Positions 54,464 through 62,932 of a stretch of 64,000 nucleotides of DNA are shown in pieces. Numbering within the stretch: position 1 is the stretch's first letter; each line of letters opens with the position of its first letter. The notes beneath the pieces were generated by a model. That model saw only the letters and a list, made by a program, of their open reading frames with translations. It searched no databases and was not told the DNA's origin. The position numbers and the translations under genes are program-made. Origin of the DNA: Lentisphaerota bacterium (lineage in GTDB: Bacteria; Verrucomicrobiota; Lentisphaeria; Victivallales; Victivallaceae); NCBI GenBank assembly GCA_017134815.1, contig CP071032.1, positions 2,104,001 through 2,168,000 on the forward strand, given 5' to 3'.

Positions 54464-55834
54464 TCACATTTTGCTTCTGATAAAAACTACATAAAGCAGC
54501 AGCAATCCTGCCAGGATATAGGAAACCGGACCACACTTTTTGGCTTTTCCGGATACCAGTTTCAGCAAAGGATAGGCGATAAAGCCAATTACCATACCGT
54601 CAGCAATGCTGTAGGCATAGGGGATTCCGACCAGAATCAGGAATGCCGGAATGGCTTCACTGTAATCATCCCATTCAATTTTAGAAACGTTGTGTGCCAT
54701 CAGCGAACCGACAATAACCAGAGCCGGAGCCGTAATCGGCATATATTGAGCGACCGTGGTTACCAGCGGGGCGAAAAATAACGCTATCAGAAAACAGAAA
54801 CCCACAATAACCGCGGTCATACCGGTGCGTCCTCCGGCTTCAACTCCGGCTCCACTTTCGATAAAACTGGTTACGGAGCTGTGGCCGCATACCGCGCCGA
54901 AAACTGTTGCTCCCGCATCCGCGGTAAAAGCCTTGCCGGAACGGGGAAGCTTGTTGTTCTTGAGCAGTCCCGCCTGAGCACAGATGCCAACCAGAGTGCC
55001 GATAGTGTCAAACATATCCAGAAAAGTCAATACAATAATCAGCGGCAGCAGCTTCATCAGATGCTCAAAGACTCCGACAAAATCAGCTTGTCCGAAAATC
55101 GGTGCAACTGAGGCTGGAGAACCGAAGATATGAGTAATGCGGATTTCACCGGTTAAAGCGGCTATAATAGTTGAAACCACAATACCGTACAGCATCGCGC
55201 CATGGACTTTTAAAACCCGCAGTGAAGCAGTAAGAATCAGTCCGGTAAAGAAAATAATAGCGGCCGGTGAAGTCAGGTGTTTAGACAGGGTGTAGTGACC
55301 GCCTACAGCTGTGATGATTTCGCCGTGTTCCAGTCCGAGCAGCGCGACAAACAGCCCGATACCGCCGGCAATAGCGTATTTTAAGCTCGGGCTTATGGAG
55401 TCCATAATCAGTTTACGGATTTTTGCCAGTGACATCAGGGCAAACATAGCTCCTGATATGAACACAACCCCGAGAGCAAGCTGCCAGACTTGCGGCTGCC
55501 CCTGTTTGGCGCCCAGCACCAGAGCGCAAGCCGGAACCAGGGTCGTAATAAAAAAGAAGTTAGCACCCATCCCAGGGGCCAGGCCGATCGGGTAATTGGC
55601 CAGCAGGCCCATCAGAAAGCAGCCGACCGCCGAAGCCAGGCAGGTGCCGGTCAGCAGAGCCCCGAAATCCATGCCGGTAGGGGAATTCATTAACTGCCCT
55701 GACATCACCATCGGCTGCAGAAAAATGATGTAGCTCATTGCAGTAAAAGTGGTAATACCAGCAATTACTTCACGGGTTGGCGTAGAGCCGTGCTCTTGCA
55801 GTTTGAAAAAATTTTCAAATGAGATTCTTTTCAT
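54464..55834 (-). CDS. AzgA-type purine permease (adenine/guanine/hypoxanthine)
   Basis: The 456-residue protein has about 12 membrane helices. It matches the AzgA/PbuG branch of the NCS2 transporters: STPTREVIAGITTFTAMSYI at the N-terminus, PIGLAPGMGANFFF, TFLDMFDTIGTLVG and SSVTSFIESGAGVEAGGRTG. It would import purine bases with protons. It is monocistronic. Confidence 0.9.
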   Translation of the reverse strand: MKRISFENFFKLQEHGSTPTREVIAGITTFTAMSYIIFLQPMVMSGQLMNSPTGMDFGALLTGTCLASAVGCFLMGLLANYPIGLAPGMGANFFFITTLVPACALVLGAKQGQPQVWQLALGVVFISGAMFALMSLAKIRKLIMDSISPSLKYAIAGGIGLFVALLGLEHGEIITAVGGHYTLSKHLTSPAAIIFFTGLILTASLRVLKVHGAMLYGIVVSTIIAALTGEIRITHIFGSPASVAPIFGQADFVGVFEHLMKLLPLIIVLTFLDMFDTIGTLVGICAQAGLLKNNKLPRSGKAFTADAGATVFGAVCGHSSVTSFIESGAGVEAGGRTGMTAVIVGFCFLIALFFAPLVTTVAQYMPITAPALVIVGSLMAHNVSKIEWDDYSEAIPAFLILVGIPYAYSIADGMVIGFIAYPLLKLVSGKAKKCGPVSYILAGLLLLYVVFIRSKM

Positions 55835-55856
55835 TAATTCTCTCTTCTTAAAATGT

Positions 55857-57245
55857 TTAGAGGTTATACTCTTTTAGTCTGCGGTGCAATGTCCGTCGAC
55901 TGATGCCGAGTTTATCTGCGGCTTTTGTCCGGTTGCCTCCACACTCTTCCAATGCTTTTATTATCAGCAGTTTTTCATTCTGGTCCAAATCAAGAGATGA
56001 TTCCTGTTGTGACACAGGGATAAAACTGCCTGTCGTAATTTCCGGTCTCAGCCCGGTAAGTTTTTGTTCCGGATGTAGAATGTTATATGGTACATTTTCA
56101 AGTTCGAGGGATTGCCCGCGACAGAGAACAATCATACGTTCAATGCAGTTTCTGAGTTCACGAATGTTTCCGGGCCAGCTGTAAGCACAAAGCGCAGCTA
56201 GAGCCTCTTCAGAAACGGCAGTGATATTTTTAGCATTTTCCCTGGCGAATTCATCAATGAAATATTTCACCAGTATTGGTATATCTTCTGTTCTTTCACG
56301 AAGCGGCGGCAGTTTAATATTTACCACATCAAGGCGATAAAACAGGTCTTCGCGAAACTCACCGCTGTCCATCATGGATTTCAAGTCACGATTGGTGGCG
56401 GAAATCAGGCGGGCTGAAGTCTCAAGCGGCTTTACTCCGCCAATACGCTCAAAACTGCGGGTTTCAAGCACTCGCAGAAGTTTTACCTGGACCTGCGGGT
56501 CGATTTCGCCGATTTCATCCAGAAACAGAGTTCCGTTGTCAGCCAGTTCAAAGCGCCCCGGTTTCTGGTCAACAGCGCCGGTAAACGCTCCTTTTTCATA
56601 GCCGAAGAGTTCACTTTCCAGCAAGTTTGCCGGCAGAGCAGCACAATGTACGGGGATAAACGCCCCTTTTCTCCCGCTGATTTTATGAATAGCTTTTGCT
56701 ATAACTTCCTTTCCGGTACCGCTTTCGCCGGAAAGCAGAACCGTGGAACGGGTTGGGGCCACCTGCCTGACTGTCTCCATGACCTGCTGCATACTTTTAG
56801 ATTTGGCAATTATGTTAGACAGGTCAAGTTCATCATCAAGTTTCTGTTTCAGCCGGCGATTTTCCTCTTTAAGCTTGCGTGATTCAAGTGCCCGGTCAAC
56901 AACAATATCCAGTTGCGCCAGATTGACCGGTTTAGTGACAAAATCAAATGCGCCCTGTTTAACTGCTTTTACGGCAGTGGCAATTGAACCATAAGCAGTG
57001 AAAACAATACAGGTAGGTTTTGGATCATTTTTCAGGGCAGCATCCAGAACACTGAGTCCGTCAGCTCCCGGCATCTTCATGTCAGTAAGAACAAGATCAT
57101 AGTTGTTGCGGTTCAATAGATTAATGCCGGTTATGCCGTCTTCGGCAGTTGTAACCTCAAAACGGGAACGGAAAAACCTGGCCAATGCGTCCCGGGTATT
57201 GCGTTCATCATCGCAAATAAGCAATTTAAGTGTTTTCTTCTTCAT
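55857..57245 (-). CDS. NtrC-family sigma-54-dependent response regulator
   Basis: The 462-residue protein has a receiver domain (residues 5 to 120; phospho-acceptor Asp55 in DLVLTDMKMPGADG), an AAA+ activator domain (GESGTGKEVIAKAI, GAFTGA loop, LFLDEIGEIDP, RLISATNRDL) and a C-terminal Fis-type helix-turn-helix (GGNRTKAADKLGISRRTLHR). It activates sigma-54 promoters when phosphorylated by its kinase, encoded two genes upstream at 58172. A TGAGGA site precedes the ATG at 57245; the open frame runs to 57302. Confidence 0.95.
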   Translation of the reverse strand: MKKKTLKLLICDDERNTRDALARFFRSRFEVTTAEDGITGINLLNRNNYDLVLTDMKMPGADGLSVLDAALKNDPKPTCIVFTAYGSIATAVKAVKQGAFDFVTKPVNLAQLDIVVDRALESRKLKEENRRLKQKLDDELDLSNIIAKSKSMQQVMETVRQVAPTRSTVLLSGESGTGKEVIAKAIHKISGRKGAFIPVHCAALPANLLESELFGYEKGAFTGAVDQKPGRFELADNGTLFLDEIGEIDPQVQVKLLRVLETRSFERIGGVKPLETSARLISATNRDLKSMMDSGEFREDLFYRLDVVNIKLPPLRERTEDIPILVKYFIDEFARENAKNITAVSEEALAALCAYSWPGNIRELRNCIERMIVLCRGQSLELENVPYNILHPEQKLTGLRPEITTGSFIPVSQQESSLDLDQNEKLLIIKALEECGGNRTKAADKLGISRRTLHRRLKEYNL

Positions 57246-57261
57246 GTTATATATAAAATCC

Positions 57262-58179
57262 TCAACTGTTCCACATCTCCGCAAAGGTGTGGATATCTTC
57301 AAAGGTACCTTGGCTAACTTCTAGAATATAGTAATCGATTCCAGCATCCCGGCAGCTGCGGATGAATCGCGGCAGGTTCATTTCATTATGGGTTCGTAAT
57401 GGCAGATGCCCGTCATCCCAGTCCGCCTTAGGAATCTCAGCGGTGTATTTTGAAGCGTGCAGGTGGACCATTTTTACCTGGCAATCGCTTAGAAAGCGGC
57501 TGGTTTCCTCATGGAAGTCCCGGTCGAAAAGATGACATGTAGCCCACAGATGAGAAGTGTCCAGACAGATGGGGTTTTGCAGGTATGCAGAGTTTTCAGA
57601 GAACAGGTTGGCGGAACCGAATGCCGGAAAGTCGTTTTCAATACACCACATAATATGCGGAAATTCCATTCTGATTCTCTGCAGCCGTTCTTTGACACGG
57701 TAGATTCTGGTTTTGAATTCCGGAGTGCCGGTAAAATCGTTGCACATCCTTGATTTTCCGTCAATTGACAGTTCCGGCCGGAAAATCTCCTGCATGCATT
57801 CATTATAGGTCCTGCCGTGCCCGTATGCCGGAACCGGGGCGTCCGTCATTATAAAACCGTGAAAAACGGTTTTATGTATTCCGAGCTCATCAAATAACGC
57901 AGCATTTGCCCGAATTATCTCCCAGGATGGCTCCAGTGACTCCGCGCCAAGGTTTATCCCATAAGCCGATAACAAAGGGGCATGGGCGCTTAAAGTGACT
58001 CCGGAAGCCGCCAGCCATTCTATTTCATCGCGGGACGAAGAGTTATGCAGCTGGACCCCAAATTCAAACCCGTGTTGCCTGCAGGCATCGCGGCAGTTCT
58101 GATAATTGTGTTCGCCGCCAGGTCCGCGGAACGCAGTGGAGGTCATTTCAAGTCTTAATTTGCGGTCCTGGTTAATCAT
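57262..58179 (-). CDS. TIM-barrel sugar phosphate isomerase/epimerase-like protein
   Basis: The 305-residue protein looks like an AP endonuclease 2-type TIM barrel (xylose-isomerase-like): SAHAPLLSAYGINL, HKTVFHGF, CIENDFPAFGS, ICLDTSHLWATCH and MVHLHASK, each carrying likely metal ligands (His, Glu, Asp). Function is not determined. It starts with ATG overlapping the stop of the upstream sensor kinase and ends 16 bases before the response regulator, so it is inside the two-component operon. Confidence 0.78.
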   Translation of the reverse strand: MINQDRKLRLEMTSTAFRGPGGEHNYQNCRDACRQHGFEFGVQLHNSSSRDEIEWLAASGVTLSAHAPLLSAYGINLGAESLEPSWEIIRANAALFDELGIHKTVFHGFIMTDAPVPAYGHGRTYNECMQEIFRPELSIDGKSRMCNDFTGTPEFKTRIYRVKERLQRIRMEFPHIMWCIENDFPAFGSANLFSENSAYLQNPICLDTSHLWATCHLFDRDFHEETSRFLSDCQVKMVHLHASKYTAEIPKADWDDGHLPLRTHNEMNLPRFIRSCRDAGIDYYILEVSQGTFEDIHTFAEMWNS

Positions 58180-59368
58180 GTTCAGGCTCCTGACCAGGAA
58201 ATGGTTCATCTGCTTCAGGCAGCACCCGGACTCTTCGTCCCGGGCGCATGAATTTGATTATAACTGAAGTCCCTTCATTTTCCTTTGTCTCAATGGTAAT
58301 TTCAGCACCATGTTCGCGCATTACTTTTTCTATGATCATCATTCCCAGCCCGGTGCCGCCTTTGCGGAACGATTTAAACGGGTCAAACATCCGATTGAGG
58401 CGTTCGGAACTGATTCCCTGGCCGGTATCAGTGAACTCAATAATGACATTGTCATCATCATATGAGCAGGTTACATCAATTGCTCCGCCCTGTGGCATAG
58501 CCTGTACAGCGTTTCTTAGGATATTAAAAAATGCCTGCTTCAGCCGGGGAGCGTCTCCCGTCAGAATGGGCAGAATATCGGGGAAATGGCACTTTATTTC
58601 CACATTGCGGCTTTCGATTTCCTTGCGCATAAAGTTGAGGGTTTCGATCAGCAGGTCCTTGATATTTACTTTCTTAAGTTTATTTTTGCCAGGCCGGATT
58701 GCATGCAGGAACTGATTTATAATGTTGTCCAGGCGTTCAACTTCATCACGACAGGCCGCCAGCATTTCTCTGGCATCTTCAATTTCAAAGTCGTTGTCTT
58801 TTGCAGCCATGTGGTTAAGCAGCTGCAGATTGAGATAAAGACTGTTCAGCGGATTGCCGATTTCATGGGCAACCTCACCAGCCAGCATGGCAATGAAATT
58901 GATGGTTTCGGTTTCGAGCTCCTGCATGGTGCGGCTGCGGGATTCGGTCACATCGCGGAGAATTACCGTGGCAAACTCGGTCTCTTCATGGTGAGGCACT
59001 AAATAAAACTGCAGAAAGCGGTGCTGGGGATAAAGAATCTCTACTTCCTGACGGGACATTTTTGTCCACTCCTCCTCGTCCAGCTTCAGCAAGCGGCGCC
59101 AGTCGACATTCCGCAGGAATTGTGAAAGCCGAATTTTTTCAAGATCTTCCGGCAGTCCGAGCAGTTCTTTTGCCGCCCGGTTATGGTAGCGAATTTTCAG
59201 TCGGCGGTCAATAACCAGTATGCCTTCCTGTACAGCGTTGAATACTGTTTCAAAAAAACCACGTTCGCGGGAAAGGTGCAGTATATAGGCCTGAACACTG
59301 TTCGCGTCCAGTTTATCGACCCGCTCAATCATGCGGTCCAGGAATGATTTTTTTTCGCCGTCTGCCAT
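58172..59368 (-). CDS. NtrB-like sensor histidine kinase with PAS domain
   Basis: The 398-residue cytoplasmic kinase has a PAS domain (about residues 40 to 150, GILVIDRRLKIRYHNRAAKE), a HisKA domain with phospho-acceptor His in GEVAHEIGNPLNSLYL, and an ATPase domain with FTDTGQGISSERLNRMFDP and GGTGLGMMIIEKV. No membrane segment is present, so the signal is cytoplasmic. It is the first gene of the operon with the TIM-barrel gene and the NtrC-type regulator. The ATG at 59368 is chosen over an upstream frame to 59416. Confidence 0.92.
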   Translation of the reverse strand: MADGEKKSFLDRMIERVDKLDANSVQAYILHLSRERGFFETVFNAVQEGILVIDRRLKIRYHNRAAKELLGLPEDLEKIRLSQFLRNVDWRRLLKLDEEEWTKMSRQEVEILYPQHRFLQFYLVPHHEETEFATVILRDVTESRSRTMQELETETINFIAMLAGEVAHEIGNPLNSLYLNLQLLNHMAAKDNDFEIEDAREMLAACRDEVERLDNIINQFLHAIRPGKNKLKKVNIKDLLIETLNFMRKEIESRNVEIKCHFPDILPILTGDAPRLKQAFFNILRNAVQAMPQGGAIDVTCSYDDDNVIIEFTDTGQGISSERLNRMFDPFKSFRKGGTGLGMMIIEKVMREHGAEITIETKENEGTSVIIKFMRPGRRVRVLPEADEPFPGQEPEHD

Positions 59369-59507
59369 AAATACCTTTTTTTTGAGACAATTTGACACAG
59401 TTGTGGGATTTTTCAAGCTTCTGCAGAAACTTTTGCCGGATTAAACATTGAAAAAAAACGACGCCAAAGGTATTTTAGTCTGGTATTCAAAACAGTTGGA
59501 ACTTCTT

Positions 59508-59828
59508 ATGAAAAAAAGTAGGTCATTTTATCTGGGCATCAACCTTATGGCCCCAGGTTTAGGACAGCTCATGCTTAAATGGTATTTAAGGGGACTTATT
59601 GAACTATTGGGGGCTGTTGGCTGCCTGGCATGGGCCGTTTGGGCGGTAGTCAAACCGTTCATAGATTTTTACAGCAGTAATCCGGCACAGGCGGACATCC
59701 CGCAGGTTAACCTGTCATCCGTTATTGGCGCTGTCATGCTGTTTATTTTGATCTGGCTGTGGAGTTTTCTGGAAATTATCCTGTTTTTTCCGAAGCAGTC
59801 GCAGTCACTGGATTTGAATACCGAATAA
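59508..59828 (+). CDS. Small two-helix membrane protein
   Basis: The 106-residue protein begins MKKSRSFYLGINLMAPGLGQ and has two or three hydrophobic segments (GLIELLGAVGCLAWAVWAVV, then a C-terminal VMLFILIWLWSFLEIILFF). The PGLGQ turn recalls TM2-type proteins. A TTG at 59448 would add 20 residues without a ribosome site, so ATG 59508 is preferred. Unknown function; it precedes the secreted protein by 30 bases. Confidence 0.6.
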   Translation: MKKSRSFYLGINLMAPGLGQLMLKWYLRGLIELLGAVGCLAWAVWAVVKPFIDFYSSNPAQADIPQVNLSSVIGAVMLFILIWLWSFLEIILFFPKQSQSLDLNTE

Positions 59829-59858
59829 GCACAGATGCTAAAATACCGGAGAGAGAAA

Positions 59859-61073
59859 GTGTCGAAGTCCAAATCCATAATCTTGATATGCCTGGTTGCT
59901 TTCAGTATTTCTGCCGCTGACTACTCCAGTTTGAAAATCAGCTGGGAAGATAAAAAAAATGTTTCAACTGCCAGTTTTCAGGGTAACTTCAACAAACAAA
60001 TTATTTCAGGCTACAAAAATGACATTCACACCCCTGCTGATACGACTGCGGCGGCGGCATTGATAAACGGCTGCAAGTTCAGCTGGCAGCCTACATGGCG
60101 CTTCCAGGGTGCCGGCACGGTATGGCTGAATGCACACCAGTCTAATGACTGCAGCTTGTTGACTTTGGTAGAAAATTCGCAGAACTCAAGGCGCGAGAGA
60201 AGCTCCATTCTGGTTCTAATGAACCTGTTTAATGCCAGGGTTGTCAATTTTGCTTTATTGAATGGTATTGATATTATAAATTTTTGTCCGATACCCGACA
60301 ATAATAAAATTATAGCTCTGGTAAAATCTCCGCCGACTGAATATTCAAATAAAAATAGTTACAAACTAATTCTATTCAGCCAATATGATGGTAAGAAAAT
60401 TGCTGCAGGAGAAGTTTTTCAATATGAATTAAACACTATGCAGGTTTCTAATAATGGGGCGTTCCTGCTGGCGGCTCCTGAAAATCAGTCAGGCGTGATA
60501 TTATACCGGACTGATAACTTGAATAAAATTCTGCAGAGAATCAAAACTCCCGGAACGGTCACCGTCGCTGCTGTTCAGGGCGAAGGATTTCTACTTGGGG
60601 GCAGGAATTTTATTGTGAAACTGGATAAAGAGGGCTCCAGCTGGAAAATCAGTCGCTGCTATAAAGTTCCGAGAAGATTCAAGCCGGACAAAATGGTTTC
60701 ATGCGGTTCAAGGAATTTCGCAGTTATCGCGACAGGCGGCCCGGGTTTTTACTACAACAGTGGTGATTTTGTTAAGCTGTCGGATTCGTGTGGCGCTGCT
60801 TTGGCCTGGGACCCAAAAAAACGGCAAATAATTCTGACAAGGCAACGGAACTCCGGTATCATTGTTGTGGATGCGCAGGCCCCTGTGCTTGATAAGCAGC
60901 TTATTCTGCCGAATAAAATAAAACCTCGTACCCGGGGACGCGTCACGGGGCTTTTTCCAGACCCCGGCGGCAAGGCATTCTTTGCTCTGGATGATAAAGG
61001 AACGATGATGAAATTCTTCAAAGCCGGTCGCCGCTGGAAAAAAAATATAATATTTACGGCTCAAGATATTTAG
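59859..61073 (+). CDS. Secreted beta-propeller-like protein
   Basis: The 404-residue protein has a cleavable signal peptide (KSIILICLVAFSISAADYS) and a mature region of repeated short strands (SSILVLMNLFNARVV, AFLLAAPENQSGVILYRTDN, SRNFAVIATGGPGFYY) that looks like a WD40/NHL-type propeller. The start is GTG at 59859 with GGAGAG before it; an ATG at 59835 gives eight extra residues and no better signal peptide. It lies 30 bases after the small membrane protein. No family assigned. Confidence 0.65.
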   Translation: MSKSKSIILICLVAFSISAADYSSLKISWEDKKNVSTASFQGNFNKQIISGYKNDIHTPADTTAAAALINGCKFSWQPTWRFQGAGTVWLNAHQSNDCSLLTLVENSQNSRRERSSILVLMNLFNARVVNFALLNGIDIINFCPIPDNNKIIALVKSPPTEYSNKNSYKLILFSQYDGKKIAAGEVFQYELNTMQVSNNGAFLLAAPENQSGVILYRTDNLNKILQRIKTPGTVTVAAVQGEGFLLGGRNFIVKLDKEGSSWKISRCYKVPRRFKPDKMVSCGSRNFAVIATGGPGFYYNSGDFVKLSDSCGAALAWDPKKRQIILTRQRNSGIIVVDAQAPVLDKQLILPNKIKPRTRGRVTGLFPDPGGKAFFALDDKGTMMKFFKAGRRWKKNIIFTAQDI

Positions 61074-61212
61074 AAAAAAAATTCCAGAAATATTTTTACC
61101 GTTATCAGCTGTAAATTTTTTTAAGCCATTACTGACAAAGCCAATCTCAGCATGTATAATATTTCTTGAGGTTTTTATTATCGCAGTCCCTTAACAGGGA
61201 GGAGGTTGGAGA

Positions 61213-62763
61213 ATGTATAAGCTGGAGCTACGAGTACTGTTCGATGCGGCCGCCGCCGCCGATGTCGCTGAAACCGTTCAACAGGAAGAACAGCAAAGCC
61301 ATGATGCGCTGCAGGAGGAAGAAACTCAGAATCATGAATTCTCAACTGGAGGTGCAGACCAGGAGGAGGCAGGAATATCAGGGGACAACGAATTTGAGGA
61401 AGCCCTGGCCGAAATCAGCACAGATAATTCTGAAAATGATATTAATGTCCTGCTCATATCCACTTCGCTTGCCAATGTTGATGCCATAACCGCTGCCGCC
61501 GAAGCCGGGACCATTGTCATTAAATATGATGCCACCAGAACTTCGGCGTCCGAGCTGCTTGATATCATAAATCAGTCGCTGGAGGGGAAAGCACATTCTA
61601 TCAGTTTTGTCGCTGATACCGAAGAAGGTTCCAGCCTGCACCTTTTTGCGGATGAGGGTACTTCCGGTTCTACTGCTTCAGACGAACAGCAGTCAGGTTT
61701 CTGGCAAGCGGTTGAAGAGCATCTCACTGCCGAAGGACAAGTTAAGATATTTGCTGCTCACCTGTTATCAACTGCCGAAGGGCAGGATGTGGTTGATGCT
61801 ATCAGGAAATCTCTTGAACATCAACTTGACGCATCTGAGGACACTTTAGAAGCCGCCGAACAGGATAGCGACTGGCTGCTGGATTTCAGTGAAGATGACG
61901 CCGACCCGCTTATTGAAACAGATATTACTGATAACCTTGAGGAAGCGGCAACTGAAGATGCGGAAGATTTTAATCCAGCCGGTACCACTGCAATAAATAT
62001 TTCGGAGAACACTGTCCAAACGGGGGACATTGCTGAGAAAACTGAGCCCGATAACGCTGACAGAGACGACATCAGCAGTGAGGTCAATGATTCATTCGAC
62101 CATACAGACATTGCTGCCGGACCAGTTTCATTTTCGGTAGCGCCGTCCGGGTTTGCTCTGGGGAACACTACAGCCCAAGTTTCAACACCAGTCTCAGCTC
62201 CAGCTGCGGGCATTACAAGCAGCGTTGAATCGGACCTTAATGGAAATATCAATTTGTATATGCAGGGCTGTCCGCACTTTACACCATTTCATTACAGTAC
62301 ACTTGATGTAAATGAGATCTCAGCTTTTCCGATTGGCCGTTATCCGTTTTTTGAACCGACCCAATATTTCTATCCGCAAACTCTGGTATCTGTTGGTGAA
62401 GAGGGATATGACGAGCTTGAATTTTATTTTTCCGTAAACCCGCTAACCAACCCTCTTTACGGACAGGATCCACTCAGGGAGGGGCTTTCCGGCTTTGAAG
62501 TTGCCGTAAACGCTCCGCTGTCTTATACCGTTGATTTTCCGGTTGATGCCGGATGCAACGGAGAATATACTGTTGGCTCTGACTGGCTGGTGACCCATGA
62601 ACCGATGGAAGGTCTGAGTGTTAACCAGTATCAGCAGTTTATGACTGTAGGAGAGATTGCTCAGTTTTATCTTGACTTCAGTGATCGCACAACTTTATTT
62701 GAAAAAGCCGAGCCTTTTGCGGATTCTATCGACAGAGCTCTGTACAAACTGATGAACAGATAA
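61213..62763 (+). CDS. DUF4347-like protein with LELR-type N-terminus
   Basis: The 516-residue protein begins with KLELRVLFDAAAAADV, the LEPR-type N-terminal motif often seen before DUF4347 domains in large surface proteins. A degenerate DUF4347-like domain follows (about residues 75 to 205: NVLLISTSLANVD, HSISFVADTEEG, QVKIFAAHLLSTAEGQDVV), without the usual SHG and GC motifs. Then comes a very acidic middle (205 to 300) and a C-terminal region (350 to 516) rich in aromatic residues. No standard signal peptide is seen. It has a GGGAGGAGG ribosome site. A pseudokinase gene follows. Confidence 0.65.
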   Translation: MYKLELRVLFDAAAAADVAETVQQEEQQSHDALQEEETQNHEFSTGGADQEEAGISGDNEFEEALAEISTDNSENDINVLLISTSLANVDAITAAAEAGTIVIKYDATRTSASELLDIINQSLEGKAHSISFVADTEEGSSLHLFADEGTSGSTASDEQQSGFWQAVEEHLTAEGQVKIFAAHLLSTAEGQDVVDAIRKSLEHQLDASEDTLEAAEQDSDWLLDFSEDDADPLIETDITDNLEEAATEDAEDFNPAGTTAINISENTVQTGDIAEKTEPDNADRDDISSEVNDSFDHTDIAAGPVSFSVAPSGFALGNTTAQVSTPVSAPAAGITSSVESDLNGNINLYMQGCPHFTPFHYSTLDVNEISAFPIGRYPFFEPTQYFYPQTLVSVGEEGYDELEFYFSVNPLTNPLYGQDPLREGLSGFEVAVNAPLSYTVDFPVDAGCNGEYTVGSDWLVTHEPMEGLSVNQYQQFMTVGEIAQFYLDFSDRTTLFEKAEPFADSIDRALYKLMNR

Positions 62764-62932
62764 ACATATTTATGCCGGCGGGTGTTTTTTGCAAATAATT
62801 ATTATTAGCTAATTTGTGAAATATTAATCCAGGCAGGCTTTCAGGCATTGCTTTTTTAGCTGATCTGGCTAATATTTCCAACCTGATTTAAGCAGAGGGT
62901 AAACTACAATACATTTTTTCAAGGAGGAGACC

